A stretch of 64,000 bases of DNA from Collimonas rhizosphaerae (GTDB lineage: Bacteria > Pseudomonadota > Gammaproteobacteria > Burkholderiales > Burkholderiaceae_D), in contig NZ_JBANDC010000015.1 in NCBI RefSeq assembly GCF_038896935.1, positions 1 to 64,000 on the forward strand, written 5' to 3'. Below, one piece after another: positions 23,103 through 30,806 of the stretch. The stretch's first letter is position 1, and each line of letters begins with the position of its first letter. The position numbers and the translations under genes are program-made. The notes beneath the pieces are model-generated. The model ran no database searches. It was not told the origin of the DNA and saw only the letters and a program-made list of their open reading frames with translations.

Positions 23103-25307
23103 ATGGAAATCAAGGTCAACTTTCTCGATAAGCTACGTCTTGAAGCCAAATTCGATGACTTCACGGTAGTGGCCGACCAGCCTATCCGCTATAAGGGCGA
23201 CGGCTCGGCGCCTGGTCCCTTCGATTATTTTCTGGCCTCATCGGCCTTGTGTGCAGCGTACTTTGTGAAGCTGTATTGCGTAACTCGCAATATTCCTACT
23301 GAAAATATCCGCCTGTCGCAGAATAATATTGTTGATCCGGAAAACCGGTACCAGCAGATTTTCAAGATTCAGGTCGAGTTGCCGGCGGATATCTCTGCCA
23401 AAGACCGCCAGGGTATTTTGCGCTCCATCGACCGTTGCACGGTGAAAAAAGTGGTGCAAGCCGGACCCGAGTTTGTCATTGAAGAAGTACAGAACCTGGA
23501 TGCCGACGCCCAGTCGCTGCTGACATTGAAGCCGGCTTCTGATGTCAGCACCTATATTGCGGGCAAGGATCTGCCGTTGGAGCAAACCATCGCCAATATG
23601 TCGGGCGTTTTGGCGAACTTGGGCATCAAGATTGAAATCGCTTCGTGGCGCAATCTTGTTCCCAATGTGTGGTCGCTGCATATCCGCGATGCGCACTCGC
23701 CGATGTGCTTCACCAATGGCAAGGGAGCAACCAAGGAAAGCGCGTTGGCGTCGGCGCTGGGAGAATATATCGAGCGGCTGAATAACAACCATTTCTACGC
23801 CGGCACGTTCTGGGGCGAAGACATCGCCAACGCGGCGTTTGTACATTACCCGAACGAGCGCTGGTTTAAGCCGGGCCCTAAAGATGCGCTGCCGGCTGAA
23901 ATTCTGGATGAGTACTGCCTGCAAATTTACAATCCCGACGGCGAGTTATGCGGCTCGCATCTGGTCGACACCAACTCCGGCAATCTGCAGCGCGGTATCT
24001 GTTCGCTGCCGTATGTGCGGCAGTCGGACGGCGAGGTGGTGTATTTTCCATCCAACCTGGTCGAAAACCTATACGTCAGCAATGGCATGAGTGCCGGTAA
24101 TACGCTGGCCGAAGCGCAGGTGCAATGCCTGTCGGAAATTTTCGAACGGGCGGTAAAACGCGAAATCCTGGAAGGTGAAATCGCATTGCCTGATGTGCCG
24201 CAGGAAGTGCTGGCGAAATACCCTGGCATTCTGGCCGGCATCCAGGGACTGGAAGAGCAGGGCTTTCCGGTGCTGGTGAAGGACGCGTCGCTGGGAGGGG
24301 TGTACCCGGTGATGTGCGTCACCCTGATGAACCCGCGGACAGGCGGTGTGTTTGCCTCGTTCGGCGCGCACCCAAGCCTGGAGGTGGCGCTGGAGCGCAG
24401 CCTGACGGAATTGCTGCAGGGCCGCAGTTTTGAAGGCCTGAACGAATTGCCTCGGCCCACCTTTGCAAGTGAAGCCGTGACCGAGCCAAATAACTTTGTC
24501 GAACACTTCATCGATTCCAGCGGCATCGTGTCATGGCGCTTTTTCAGCGCCAAAGCGGATTTCGATTTTGTCGAATGGGATTTTTCCGGCCAGGGTGAAA
24601 ACTCGAATGCCGAGGAAGCCGCGACCTTGTTCGGCATTCTCGAAGACATGGACAAACAGGTGTACATGGCAGCGTACGACAATTTAGGCGCCGTGGCCTG
24701 CCGGATTCTGGTGCCCGGTTATTCGGAAATTTATCCGATAGAAGATTTGATCTGGGATAACACCAACAAGGCGCTGTTGTTCCGCGCCGATATTTTGAAT
24801 CTGCATCGCCTGGACGATGCCAGCCTGGAAGCGCTGCTCGAGCGCCTGGATAACAATGAGCTCGATGAATATTCCGACATCGCCACATTGATCGGCATCG
24901 AATTTGACGAGAATACGGACTGGGGGCAACTGACGGTTCTCGAGTTGAAGCTGCTGATTCATGTCGCCTTGCAGCAATTCGAGGCGGCGCATGAGCTGGT
25001 GGGAGCTTTCCTGCAGTACAACGACAACACGGCCGAGCGCGGATTGTTTTATCAAGCCTTGAATGTAGTGCTGGAGGTGCTGCTGGATGACGACTTGGAA
25101 CTGGACGATTACGTGGTCAATTTCCGCCGGATGTTTGGCAACGCTCGGATGGACGCGGTGATGGGGTCGGTGGACGGCAGCGTGCGCTTCTTCGGCTTAA
25201 CGCCAACGAGCATGAAACTGGAGGGGCTCGACAGGCACCAGCGCCTGATCGACAGCTACAAGAAATTGCATAAGGCCCGGGCCAATGTGGCGGCTACGGC
25301 CAGTTAG
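23103..25307 (+). CDS. OsmC-YcaO fusion protein
   Basis: 734 residues. Residues about 1-140 form an OsmC/Ohr-like domain (PGPFDYFLASSALCAAYFVKLYC, with the single conserved cysteine region). Residues about 190-570 form a YcaO domain with its ATP-binding signature GATKESALASALGEYIERLNN and a second part QCLSEIFERAVKREI. About 600-734 is an acidic helical tail as in E. coli-type YcaO proteins. YcaO enzymes phosphorylate amide backbones; the E. coli protein is linked to beta-methylthiolation of ribosomal protein S12 by RimO. No precursor peptide or cyclodehydratase partner lies nearby, so a RiPP role is unlikely. The OsmC part suggests thiol or peroxide chemistry. Confidence 0.88.
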   Translation: MEIKVNFLDKLRLEAKFDDFTVVADQPIRYKGDGSAPGPFDYFLASSALCAAYFVKLYCVTRNIPTENIRLSQNNIVDPENRYQQIFKIQVELPADISAKDRQGILRSIDRCTVKKVVQAGPEFVIEEVQNLDADAQSLLTLKPASDVSTYIAGKDLPLEQTIANMSGVLANLGIKIEIASWRNLVPNVWSLHIRDAHSPMCFTNGKGATKESALASALGEYIERLNNNHFYAGTFWGEDIANAAFVHYPNERWFKPGPKDALPAEILDEYCLQIYNPDGELCGSHLVDTNSGNLQRGICSLPYVRQSDGEVVYFPSNLVENLYVSNGMSAGNTLAEAQVQCLSEIFERAVKREILEGEIALPDVPQEVLAKYPGILAGIQGLEEQGFPVLVKDASLGGVYPVMCVTLMNPRTGGVFASFGAHPSLEVALERSLTELLQGRSFEGLNELPRPTFASEAVTEPNNFVEHFIDSSGIVSWRFFSAKADFDFVEWDFSGQGENSNAEEAATLFGILEDMDKQVYMAAYDNLGAVACRILVPGYSEIYPIEDLIWDNTNKALLFRADILNLHRLDDASLEALLERLDNNELDEYSDIATLIGIEFDENTDWGQLTVLELKLLIHVALQQFEAAHELVGAFLQYNDNTAERGLFYQALNVVLEVLLDDDLELDDYVVNFRRMFGNARMDAVMGSVDGSVRFFGLTPTSMKLEGLDRHQRLIDSYKKLHKARANVAATAS

Positions 25308-25588
25308 GGTTACGAGTCATGGCTTGATGCGCTGATGGCGGTCCTCTCCCAGCGCCCGCTGCCAGAACGAGCGTCTGTGCCGGCGCGCATCAGTGTGGAT
25401 GCCGGCTTTCGCTTTAATGTTTCTATCTCGAGAGCTGCGGCAATTCACTGATAGTCAATGTCCATGAGCGGATTCCATCCCTGTGCGTCAGCGATTCATC
25501 TAAAAATGCATACCTGTGCATCGGAGAAACGCATCGACCGGTTGAATCCACAACCCTAAGCGGTCATAACTGCCTTTGAAAAGCGGAC
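25308..25588. other. Intergenic stretch beside the attC site
   Basis: No credible gene. On the minus strand a frame ending at about 25321 reads FWQRALGEDRHQRIKP before a stop and could be a gene remnant, but I cannot identify it. This is the edge of the AT-richer island. Confidence 0.45.
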
Positions 25589-25711
25589 ACTCAACGCCAG
25601 GTTAACCGGCAGAACGGAGCCGGCATTCCGGCGAAGTGGTTTGCAGTGGGGAGTAAAATTTGCGAAGCAATGCCGCGCTGCAAACTGTCCACGTTGAACG
25701 CCTTGTTAGGA
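25589..25711 (-). other. Integron-type attC recombination site
   Basis: One end reads ACTCAACGCCAGGTTAACCGG: ACTCAAC fits the RYYYAAC core and GCC-N2-GTTAA is the usual second box. The other end reads GTTGAACGCCTTGTTAGGA: TTGAACGCC and GTTAGGA fit the mirrored boxes (core GTTRRRY with one mismatch). The total of about 123 bp and inner complementarity (GTTTGCAG/CTGCAAAC at 25640-25685) fit attC folding. It begins 7 bases after the stop codon of the GFA-family gene, exactly as in mobile gene cassettes. Confidence 0.75.
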
Positions 25712-25717
25712 ACCCAC

Positions 25718-26131
25718 TTAACCTTGGGCCGCGCCTTGTTTTTTTGGTAGCTGAGGGCTCATATGGTCCCAAGGCGCAGCACTAGCCACATAAAAATCTA
25801 ATTTAGGTACATAGTTCGAAGAACTGTCTAATGTGCCTGCTTTAATACCGAGCATTCCGGGCATGGCGCTGAATTTTGCAAACAGCTGCGAACCGCAATT
25901 TTGACAGAAACCCCTTCGGTGAACACTTCCACTATCAGATGCAGACTCGAAATATTTTGCTTCGCCACGAATGGAGACACTTGCTTCTGGAAAAAGCATT
26001 GCGGGAATAAATGCACTACCTGACGACCTCTGGCAATCCTTGCAGTGGCAATTTCCAGTAAATAGCGGCTCCGCGTCAGTTGAATAATTTATTTCTCCAC
26101 AAAGACATCGTCCTGAATATTTTGAGGTCAT
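25718..26131 (-). CDS. GFA-family (CENP-V/glutathione-dependent formaldehyde-activating) zinc protein, gene-cassette encoded
   Basis: 137 residues. Zinc motifs: GRCLCGEI (CxC), GNCHCKDCQRSSG (CxCxxC) and FCQNCGSQLF (CxxC), the full GFA cysteine set. The ATG at 26131 has GGAGA six bases upstream, better than an ATG four codons earlier. Proteins of this family bind zinc and sometimes glutathione adducts; function is rarely known. The gene is followed at once by an attC site and is AT-richer than the flanks, marking it as a captured integron cassette. Confidence 0.88.
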   Translation of the reverse strand: MTSKYSGRCLCGEINYSTDAEPLFTGNCHCKDCQRSSGSAFIPAMLFPEASVSIRGEAKYFESASDSGSVHRRGFCQNCGSQLFAKFSAMPGMLGIKAGTLDSSSNYVPKLDFYVASAAPWDHMSPQLPKKQGAAQG

Positions 26132-26278
26132 GCGTATCTCCATATTTGCTTATTGGTTTGTCTAATTTCTAGCAAGAGTTGTGCAGGTTTAAGTCCCGAT
26201 TAATAGAATTCGGGAGTCGGCTTTTGGCCGGTTGCGGACTTCTGTTCTGTATGTGTGATGGTACCCGGCTGTTCGAAC

Positions 26279-26665
26279 TCAAGACGCGAAACTCGAGAAT
26301 ATAGATAGCGCATTGCGAGATGGTATCGTTGGTATGCCGCCATCAACTCGAACAAGACCGACATCAACTCCGCATGATCCGTTAAGCTCCTCAGTTAAAG
26401 AACGCTCTCCGAGAAAAACTTCATCCAAGTCATAAATTCCCATACATTTGAAGTTTGTCCTGTCTCCTGGCCCATCATTGTGACTGTCCTCAAAACCGCG
26501 ACTCATTTCTATTGCCCGGCTATATGCCCGCTCTGCGTCAGAGGCCGTGAAGAGTTGCGTCTGAATCCGATATAGTGTTTCTTGTCGAATAACATCATGC
26601 GGCGCGTTGGGTCTCCACCATAGATTCTCCTCAACAATCACAAATTGCGCGTAATAGAGTGACAT
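26279..26665 (-). CDS. DUF4288-like small protein in the AT-rich island
   Basis: 128 residues. MSLYYAQFVIVEENLWW, then ETLYRIQTQLFTASDAERAYSRA and FKCMGIYDLDEVFLGERSLTEEL follow the DUF4288 pattern (short beta-rich protein with an E..I..A..AEEA helix and a FxGIxDLxE strand). The start has AGGAG ten bases upstream. Base composition is low in GC relative to the rest of the window. It could be a second captured cassette, but no attC was found after its stop. Function unknown; proteins of this kind often accompany immunity or cassette genes. Confidence 0.65.
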   Translation of the reverse strand: MSLYYAQFVIVEENLWWRPNAPHDVIRQETLYRIQTQLFTASDAERAYSRAIEMSRGFEDSHNDGPGDRTNFKCMGIYDLDEVFLGERSLTEELNGSCGVDVGLVRVDGGIPTIPSRNALSIFSSFAS

Positions 26666-27122
26666 AGATATTTCTGCTCCTTCAATCGATGTTTTAATGG
26701 CGGATTCTGGCCGTTTTGAGACGGTCGTGACGGGTTGATTTCGCTCCGAAGGAGACTGTCGGCAAGTTGAGCAGCAGACGTTCACAGTCGATTCCCTTCA
26801 AATGCAAAACCCTACTCGCCGCTCACCTTCGAAGCCCATTCATGAACGGGCTTTAAGCGCTCGATTGCAACGCGGTAAGGCGTAGGGCGTAATAGCGCAG
26901 CGTATTACGCCGCATGGTTTTATTCAGATAACCTGGCATTCTCTTATTGCTATTGGCTCCAATTTCTTTGGCATCGTTTTCCTCATTTACACATTCCACA
27001 TGCGGTGTAATACGCTGCGCTATTACGCCCTACAGGATGCGTCTTACTACGTTATAGACGATCTAACCTTGCACCTCTTACAATATTGAGATTATCTTGC
27101 CTGGCTAATCGTTAGAGCTCAT
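26666..27122. other. Intergenic region with a REPIN-like element
   Basis: About 457 bases. It holds a hairpin AGCCC-ATTCATGAAC-GGGCT near 26836-26855, the inverted REP pair at 26882-27033, and AT-rich sequence before the rightward gene. Nothing else is evident. Confidence 0.7.
26882..27033. repeat. REPIN-like element: two inverted 35-bp REP hairpins
   Basis: A 35-base unit at 26882-26916 (starting GTAGGGCGTAATAGCGCAGC, ending CGCATG) is repeated in inverse orientation at 26999-27033 with one mismatch. Each unit is itself a hairpin, GGCGTAATA-GCGCAGC-GTATTACGCC. An 82-base AT-rich spacer separates them. This is the layout of REPINs, which are mobilised by RAYT transposases in trans. No RAYT gene is in the window. 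Confidence 0.85.
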
Positions 27123-27527
27123 ATGAATTTTCTATTTCGTCTATTCAAAAAAAAGCCAGCACCTCCGGTCGTTCCGCTTGGCAAAAGGCCAGAATCTTCG
27201 ATAGTTCCGCAGCTAAATGTCGTTGAATTCAACGACGAGCAAGTTACTCGCACGACGGCAGACGGGATACGAGAAACTCTTTTATGGAGCGAACTTCAAG
27301 AGATCAGCATCATCACAACCGATGGTGGGCCATATGTTGACGATGTGTTCTGGGAGTTGCGCGGCACTTCACATGGATGCCTGGTCCCAAGCGAGGCGGA
27401 AGGCATAAAGGAATTGCTGTCGAAGCTGCAGGAACTTCCTGGATTCAACAACGAGGCGGTCATCCAAGCCATGGGGAGTACCGACAATGCAAGGTTTTTG
27501 TGTTGGCAGCGAGAACCCGGATCCTGA
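27123..27527 (+). CDS. Conserved hypothetical protein in the AT-rich island
   Basis: 134 residues, no signal peptide. A basic N-terminus (FLFRLFKKKP) is followed by beta-rich sequence: VTRTTADGIRETLLWSELQEISIITTDGG-like strands, then VDDVFWELRG, a CLVPSEAEGIKELLSKLQELPGF helix region and a final VIQAMGSTDNARFLCWQRE. I recognise this as a recurrent bacterial small-protein type but cannot name a function. It is AT-richer than its neighbours. It converges on the nucleoside-binding-protein gene. Confidence 0.65.
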   Translation: MNFLFRLFKKKPAPPVVPLGKRPESSIVPQLNVVEFNDEQVTRTTADGIRETLLWSELQEISIITTDGGPYVDDVFWELRGTSHGCLVPSEAEGIKELLSKLQELPGFNNEAVIQAMGSTDNARFLCWQREPGS

Positions 27528-27583
27528 TCTGGTGAACTCTGCCTGATGATTGCTTTCCTGTTTCCCTCGGCGCAGGAAATCCG

Positions 27584-27613
27584 GATCGGCCAATCCCTCA
27601 GGCTGGCCGATCC
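27584..27613 (-). terminator. Hairpin after the BMP-type binding protein gene
   Basis: GGATCGGCCA pairs with TGGCCGATCC around an 11-base loop, 14 bases after the stop codon at 27627. On the minus strand it is followed by only a short T-containing stretch, so it is a probable terminator between convergent genes. Confidence 0.6.
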
Positions 27614-27626
27614 GCGTAACAAGCGA

Positions 27627-28769
27627 TCAACCTGGCACTTTGCCTTCCACGCCTTGCACGTAGAACTTGATGCCATGCAGGAAAGCATCGTCCGCCACGG
27701 CGTCCTTGGCCACTACTTCCTTGCCGGTGTTGTCGACCACAGGGCCTTTCCAGATCGGCGCGCTGCCGTCGATGATGGCTTTCTTGCGCTCGGCGACCAG
27801 GGCCTTGACGTCGGCCGGCAGGTCTGGATTGAAGGCGCCGAGGTCGATGCCGTCTTCTTTCAGGCCGAGCCAGCTGCTGCCGGTCTTCCAGGTGCCGTCC
27901 AGCACTTCGCCGACGCGTTTGTTGTAGTACACGCTCCAGTTGATCATCGATGCCGCCTGGTGGGCTTTCGGGCCGAAGCTGGTCATGTCGCTATCCCAGC
28001 CGAAGGCGTATACGCCCTTTTCCTGGGCCGTCTGCACCACGGCGGCGGAGTCGGTGTTTTGCATCAGCACATCGACGCCCTGGCCGATCAACGTGGTCGC
28101 AGCTTCGCGTTCCTTGCCCGGGTCGAACCACTTGTTGACCCACACCACGCGCGTGGTGGCTTTCGGATTGACCGAACGCGCGCCCAGGGTGAAGGAATCG
28201 ATGTTGCGGATCACTTCAGGAATCGGCACCGAAGCGACCACGCCGAGCTTGCCCGACTTGCTCATCTTGCCTGCCACCACGCCGGCCAGGTAGGCGCCTT
28301 CATAAGTGCGGACATCGTACTGGGCCAGGTTGTCGGCAGTCTTGAAGCCGGTCGCGTGCTCGAATTTGACGTCCGGGAATTCCTTGGCCACCTTCAGCAT
28401 CGCTTCCATGTAACCGAAGGTAGTGCCGAAGATCAGCTTGTTGCCGTCGACCGCCAGCTGGCGGATCACGCGCTCGGCGTCGGCGGCCGATTCAGGCACG
28501 TTCTCGACGAACGTGGTTTTCACCTTGTCGCCGTATTTTTCCTCGACCGCCTTGCGTCCTTTGTCGTGGGCGAAGGTCCAGCCGGCGTCGCCCACCGGTC
28601 CGATGTAGACGAAAGCCACTTTCAGCGGCTCGGCCTTGGCCGGCGCGGCTGCCGCTGCAGGAGCGCTGGCGGCCGGCGCCGGGGTTTCGTCTTTCTTGCC
28701 GCAGCCGATCAGCGTGGCGGCAGCCAGCGCTGTGAGCATTGCGAGTGATGCCCTGCGTGAAATCTTCAT
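27627..28769 (-). CDS. BMP/PnrA-type nucleoside-binding lipoprotein of an ABC importer
   Basis: 380 residues. A lipoprotein signal (LAAATLIGCGKK) is followed by an Ala/Pro-rich linker and the BMP domain: VAFVYIGPVGDAGWTFAHDKGRKAVEEKYGD-type N-lobe, FGTTFGYMEAML, NLAQYDVRTYEGAYLAGVVAG, GVDVLMQNTDSAAVVQ. This family (PnrA, Med, BmpA) binds purine and pyrimidine nucleosides. The ATG at 28769 starts the lipoprotein signal and follows GGGAGATACAC. It is last in the operon ATPase-permease-permease-SBP. Nucleosides are the expected ligand; related uptake of other heterocycles is possible. Confidence 0.88.
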   Translation of the reverse strand: MKISRRASLAMLTALAAATLIGCGKKDETPAPAASAPAAAAAPAKAEPLKVAFVYIGPVGDAGWTFAHDKGRKAVEEKYGDKVKTTFVENVPESAADAERVIRQLAVDGNKLIFGTTFGYMEAMLKVAKEFPDVKFEHATGFKTADNLAQYDVRTYEGAYLAGVVAGKMSKSGKLGVVASVPIPEVIRNIDSFTLGARSVNPKATTRVVWVNKWFDPGKEREAATTLIGQGVDVLMQNTDSAAVVQTAQEKGVYAFGWDSDMTSFGPKAHQAASMINWSVYYNKRVGEVLDGTWKTGSSWLGLKEDGIDLGAFNPDLPADVKALVAERKKAIIDGSAPIWKGPVVDNTGKEVVAKDAVADDAFLHGIKFYVQGVEGKVPG

Positions 28770-28791
28770 GTGTATCTCCCTTGGTGGTTGG

Positions 28792-29712
28792 TCAGCTTGC
28801 ATCAGGTTTAAAAGGTTTGCCCAGCGATGCCGGCATGTTCAGGCGGATCCAGTCCGGGTTGCGCGAAATCAGCGCCAGCACCACGATGGTGGCGACATAC
28901 GGCAGCATCGACAGGATTTGCGACGGCAGCGTCACGCCTATGCCCTGCAGGTAGAACTGCAGGATGGTGACGCCGCCGAACAGCAGCGCGCCCAGCAGCA
29001 CGCGCGCCGGCCGCCAGGTGGCGAACGCGGTCAGCGCCAGCGCGATCCAGCCGCGCCCGGAGACCAGCCCTTCCACCCACATCGGCGTGTACACCAGCGA
29101 CAGGTACGCGCCGGCCAGGCCGCAGCAGGCGCCGCCGAACAGCAGCGCGGCGAAGCGTATCCAGCGCACCGGGTAACCAAGCGCATGGGCCGATTCCGGC
29201 GATTCGCCGACGGCGCGCAGCACCAGGCCGGCGCGCGTGCGGTAAATGAACCAGCCGATGGCGGCGCACAGCAGCAGAGCCAGGTAACTCATCCAATGCT
29301 GCTGGAACAACGCCTGGCCGATAAAGGGAATATCCTTCAGCAGCGGAATCGCCAGCGTTTGCGAAGGCAAGGCCAGGCCGACAAAACGCTGGCCGATGAA
29401 GGCCGACAGCCCTGCGCCGAAAATCGACAAGGCCAGCCCGGTGGCCACCTGGTTGGTCGCCAGCACCAGCGCCAGCCAGGAAAACAGCGCCGCCATCAGC
29501 ACTCCGCTGAGCGCGCCCGCCAGGAAACCGAGCAGCGGGCTATGGGTGGTGTAGCCGACCGCAAAACCGGCGATCGCGGCTACCAGCATCATGCCTTCCG
29601 CGCCAAGGTTGAGGACGCCGGCGCGCTCGTTGATCAGCAGGCCGAGCGCCGCCAGCAGCAGCGGCGTTCCGGCGTTGATCGAGGCGGCGATGAGAGAAGC
29701 GAATTGTTCCAT
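28792..29712 (-). CDS. ABC transporter permease (nucleoside/BMP-linked, second subunit)
   Basis: 306 residues, BPD_transp_2 family with about eight to ten membrane helices. The N-terminal NAGTPLLLAALGLLINERAGVLNLGAEGMMLV motif region (NERAGVLNLGAEG) is the hallmark of the BmpC/YufQ-type permease. It lies 5 bases after the stop of the first permease gene, so both are co-translated. It forms a heterodimer with that permease in the nucleoside importer. Confidence 0.9.
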   Translation of the reverse strand: MEQFASLIAASINAGTPLLLAALGLLINERAGVLNLGAEGMMLVAAIAGFAVGYTTHSPLLGFLAGALSGVLMAALFSWLALVLATNQVATGLALSIFGAGLSAFIGQRFVGLALPSQTLAIPLLKDIPFIGQALFQQHWMSYLALLLCAAIGWFIYRTRAGLVLRAVGESPESAHALGYPVRWIRFAALLFGGACCGLAGAYLSLVYTPMWVEGLVSGRGWIALALTAFATWRPARVLLGALLFGGVTILQFYLQGIGVTLPSQILSMLPYVATIVVLALISRNPDWIRLNMPASLGKPFKPDAS

Positions 29713-29717
29713 ATCCG

Positions 29718-30806
29718 TCAGACCTTGGCTTTGCGGCGCAGGCGATAATCAATCAGGGTATCGCTGGCCAACAGTAAAAACAGCAGCATGCCCTGGAACA
29801 CGCCGGTAATTGCCGACGGCAAGCCGAGCCGCGATTGCGCCAGCTCGCCGCCCAGGTACAGCAGCGACATCACCAGCCCGCCCAGCACCGCGCCGACCGG
29901 ATGCAAGCGGCCAATGAACGCAACGATGATGGCGGCAAAACCGTAGCCGGGCGATACCGACGGCAGCAGCTGGCCGATCGGTCCGGCGATCTCGAAGGCG
30001 CCCGCCAGGCCGGCGAAGCTGCCGGAAATCAGCAGCGAGGTCCACAGCGCGCTGCGGCTGGAAAAGCCGGCATAACGCGCCGCATGCGGCGCCGTGCCGC
30101 CGACGAACAGCGAAAAGCCGCGCAAGCTGCGCGCCACGAACACCGTCATCACCACCGCCAGCACCAGCGTCACGGCAAAACCGATATGCAGGCGCGTTCC
30201 GCCCAGCAGCGCCGGCAGCATGAATTCGCTGGAGAACACTTTCGACTGCGGGAAATTCATGCCGTTCGGGTCTTTCAGCGGCCCGTTGACCGCATACATC
30301 AGCAGCAGTTGCGCGACATAGGTCAGCATCAGCGACACCAGGATTTCATTGGCGTTGAAGCGGTCGCGCAGCAGCGCCGTGATGCTGGCCCAAAAGGCGC
30401 CGCCGAGGATGCCGGCAACGGTCATCAGGAACAAGCCGAGTCCGCCGGGAATCGCATGGCCGGGCACATCGACCAGCACCAGCGTAGCGCCGGCAAACAA
30501 GGCGCCGACGGTGAACTGGCCTTCGGCGCCGATATTCCAGACATTGGCACGGAAGCATACCGCCAGGCCCAGCGCGCACAAGATCAAGGGCACCGATTTC
30601 AGCAGCAGTTCGCTGATGGCGCGCTTGCCGTTGAACGGATCGATCAGGAACACCTTGAGGCCGGCCAGCGGATCCTTGCCCAGCGCGATGAACAGCAAGG
30701 CGCCGAGCAGCATCGTCATTACCACCGCCAGCACCGGCGACAGGTAGGTCATGGCGCGCGACGGCGTGCCGCGCAATTCCAGTTTCCACGGCCAGAAATT
30801 ACGCAT
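29718..30806 (-). CDS. ABC transporter permease (nucleoside/BMP-linked, first subunit)
   Basis: 362 residues, BPD_transp_2 family (YufP type). Typical segments are PLILCALGLAVCFRANVWNIGAEGQ, NANEILVSLMLTYVA and GYGFAAIIVAFIGRLHPVG. The ATG at 30806 overlaps the ATPase gene end by 8 bases; an in-frame start six codons earlier is also possible. It forms the membrane channel with the second permease. Confidence 0.9.
   Translation of the reverse strand: MRNFWPWKLELRGTPSRAMTYLSPVLAVVMTMLLGALLFIALGKDPLAGLKVFLIDPFNGKRAISELLLKSVPLILCALGLAVCFRANVWNIGAEGQFTVGALFAGATLVLVDVPGHAIPGGLGLFLMTVAGILGGAFWASITALLRDRFNANEILVSLMLTYVAQLLLMYAVNGPLKDPNGMNFPQSKVFSSEFMLPALLGGTRLHIGFAVTLVLAVVMTVFVARSLRGFSLFVGGTAPHAARYAGFSSRSALWTSLLISGSFAGLAGAFEIAGPIGQLLPSVSPGYGFAAIIVAFIGRLHPVGAVLGGLVMSLLYLGGELAQSRLGLPSAITGVFQGMLLFLLLASDTLIDYRLRRKAKV

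Noticed and set aside
22886..23169. Overlapping short frames of about 80 codons upstream of the YcaO gene
   Set aside because: No conserved features or ribosome sites, and they mostly cover the promoter region of the fusion gene.
23103..25307. RiPP (thiazole/oxazole peptide) biosynthesis cluster around the YcaO gene
   Set aside because: No precursor peptide, dehydrogenase, E1-like partner or exporter is next to it, and the domain layout is that of housekeeping YcaO proteins.
27100..27122. attC-like CTAATCGTTAGAGC before the hypothetical gene at 27123
   Set aside because: Only one core-like box is seen, its last base is wrong, and no partner box lies at attC distance.
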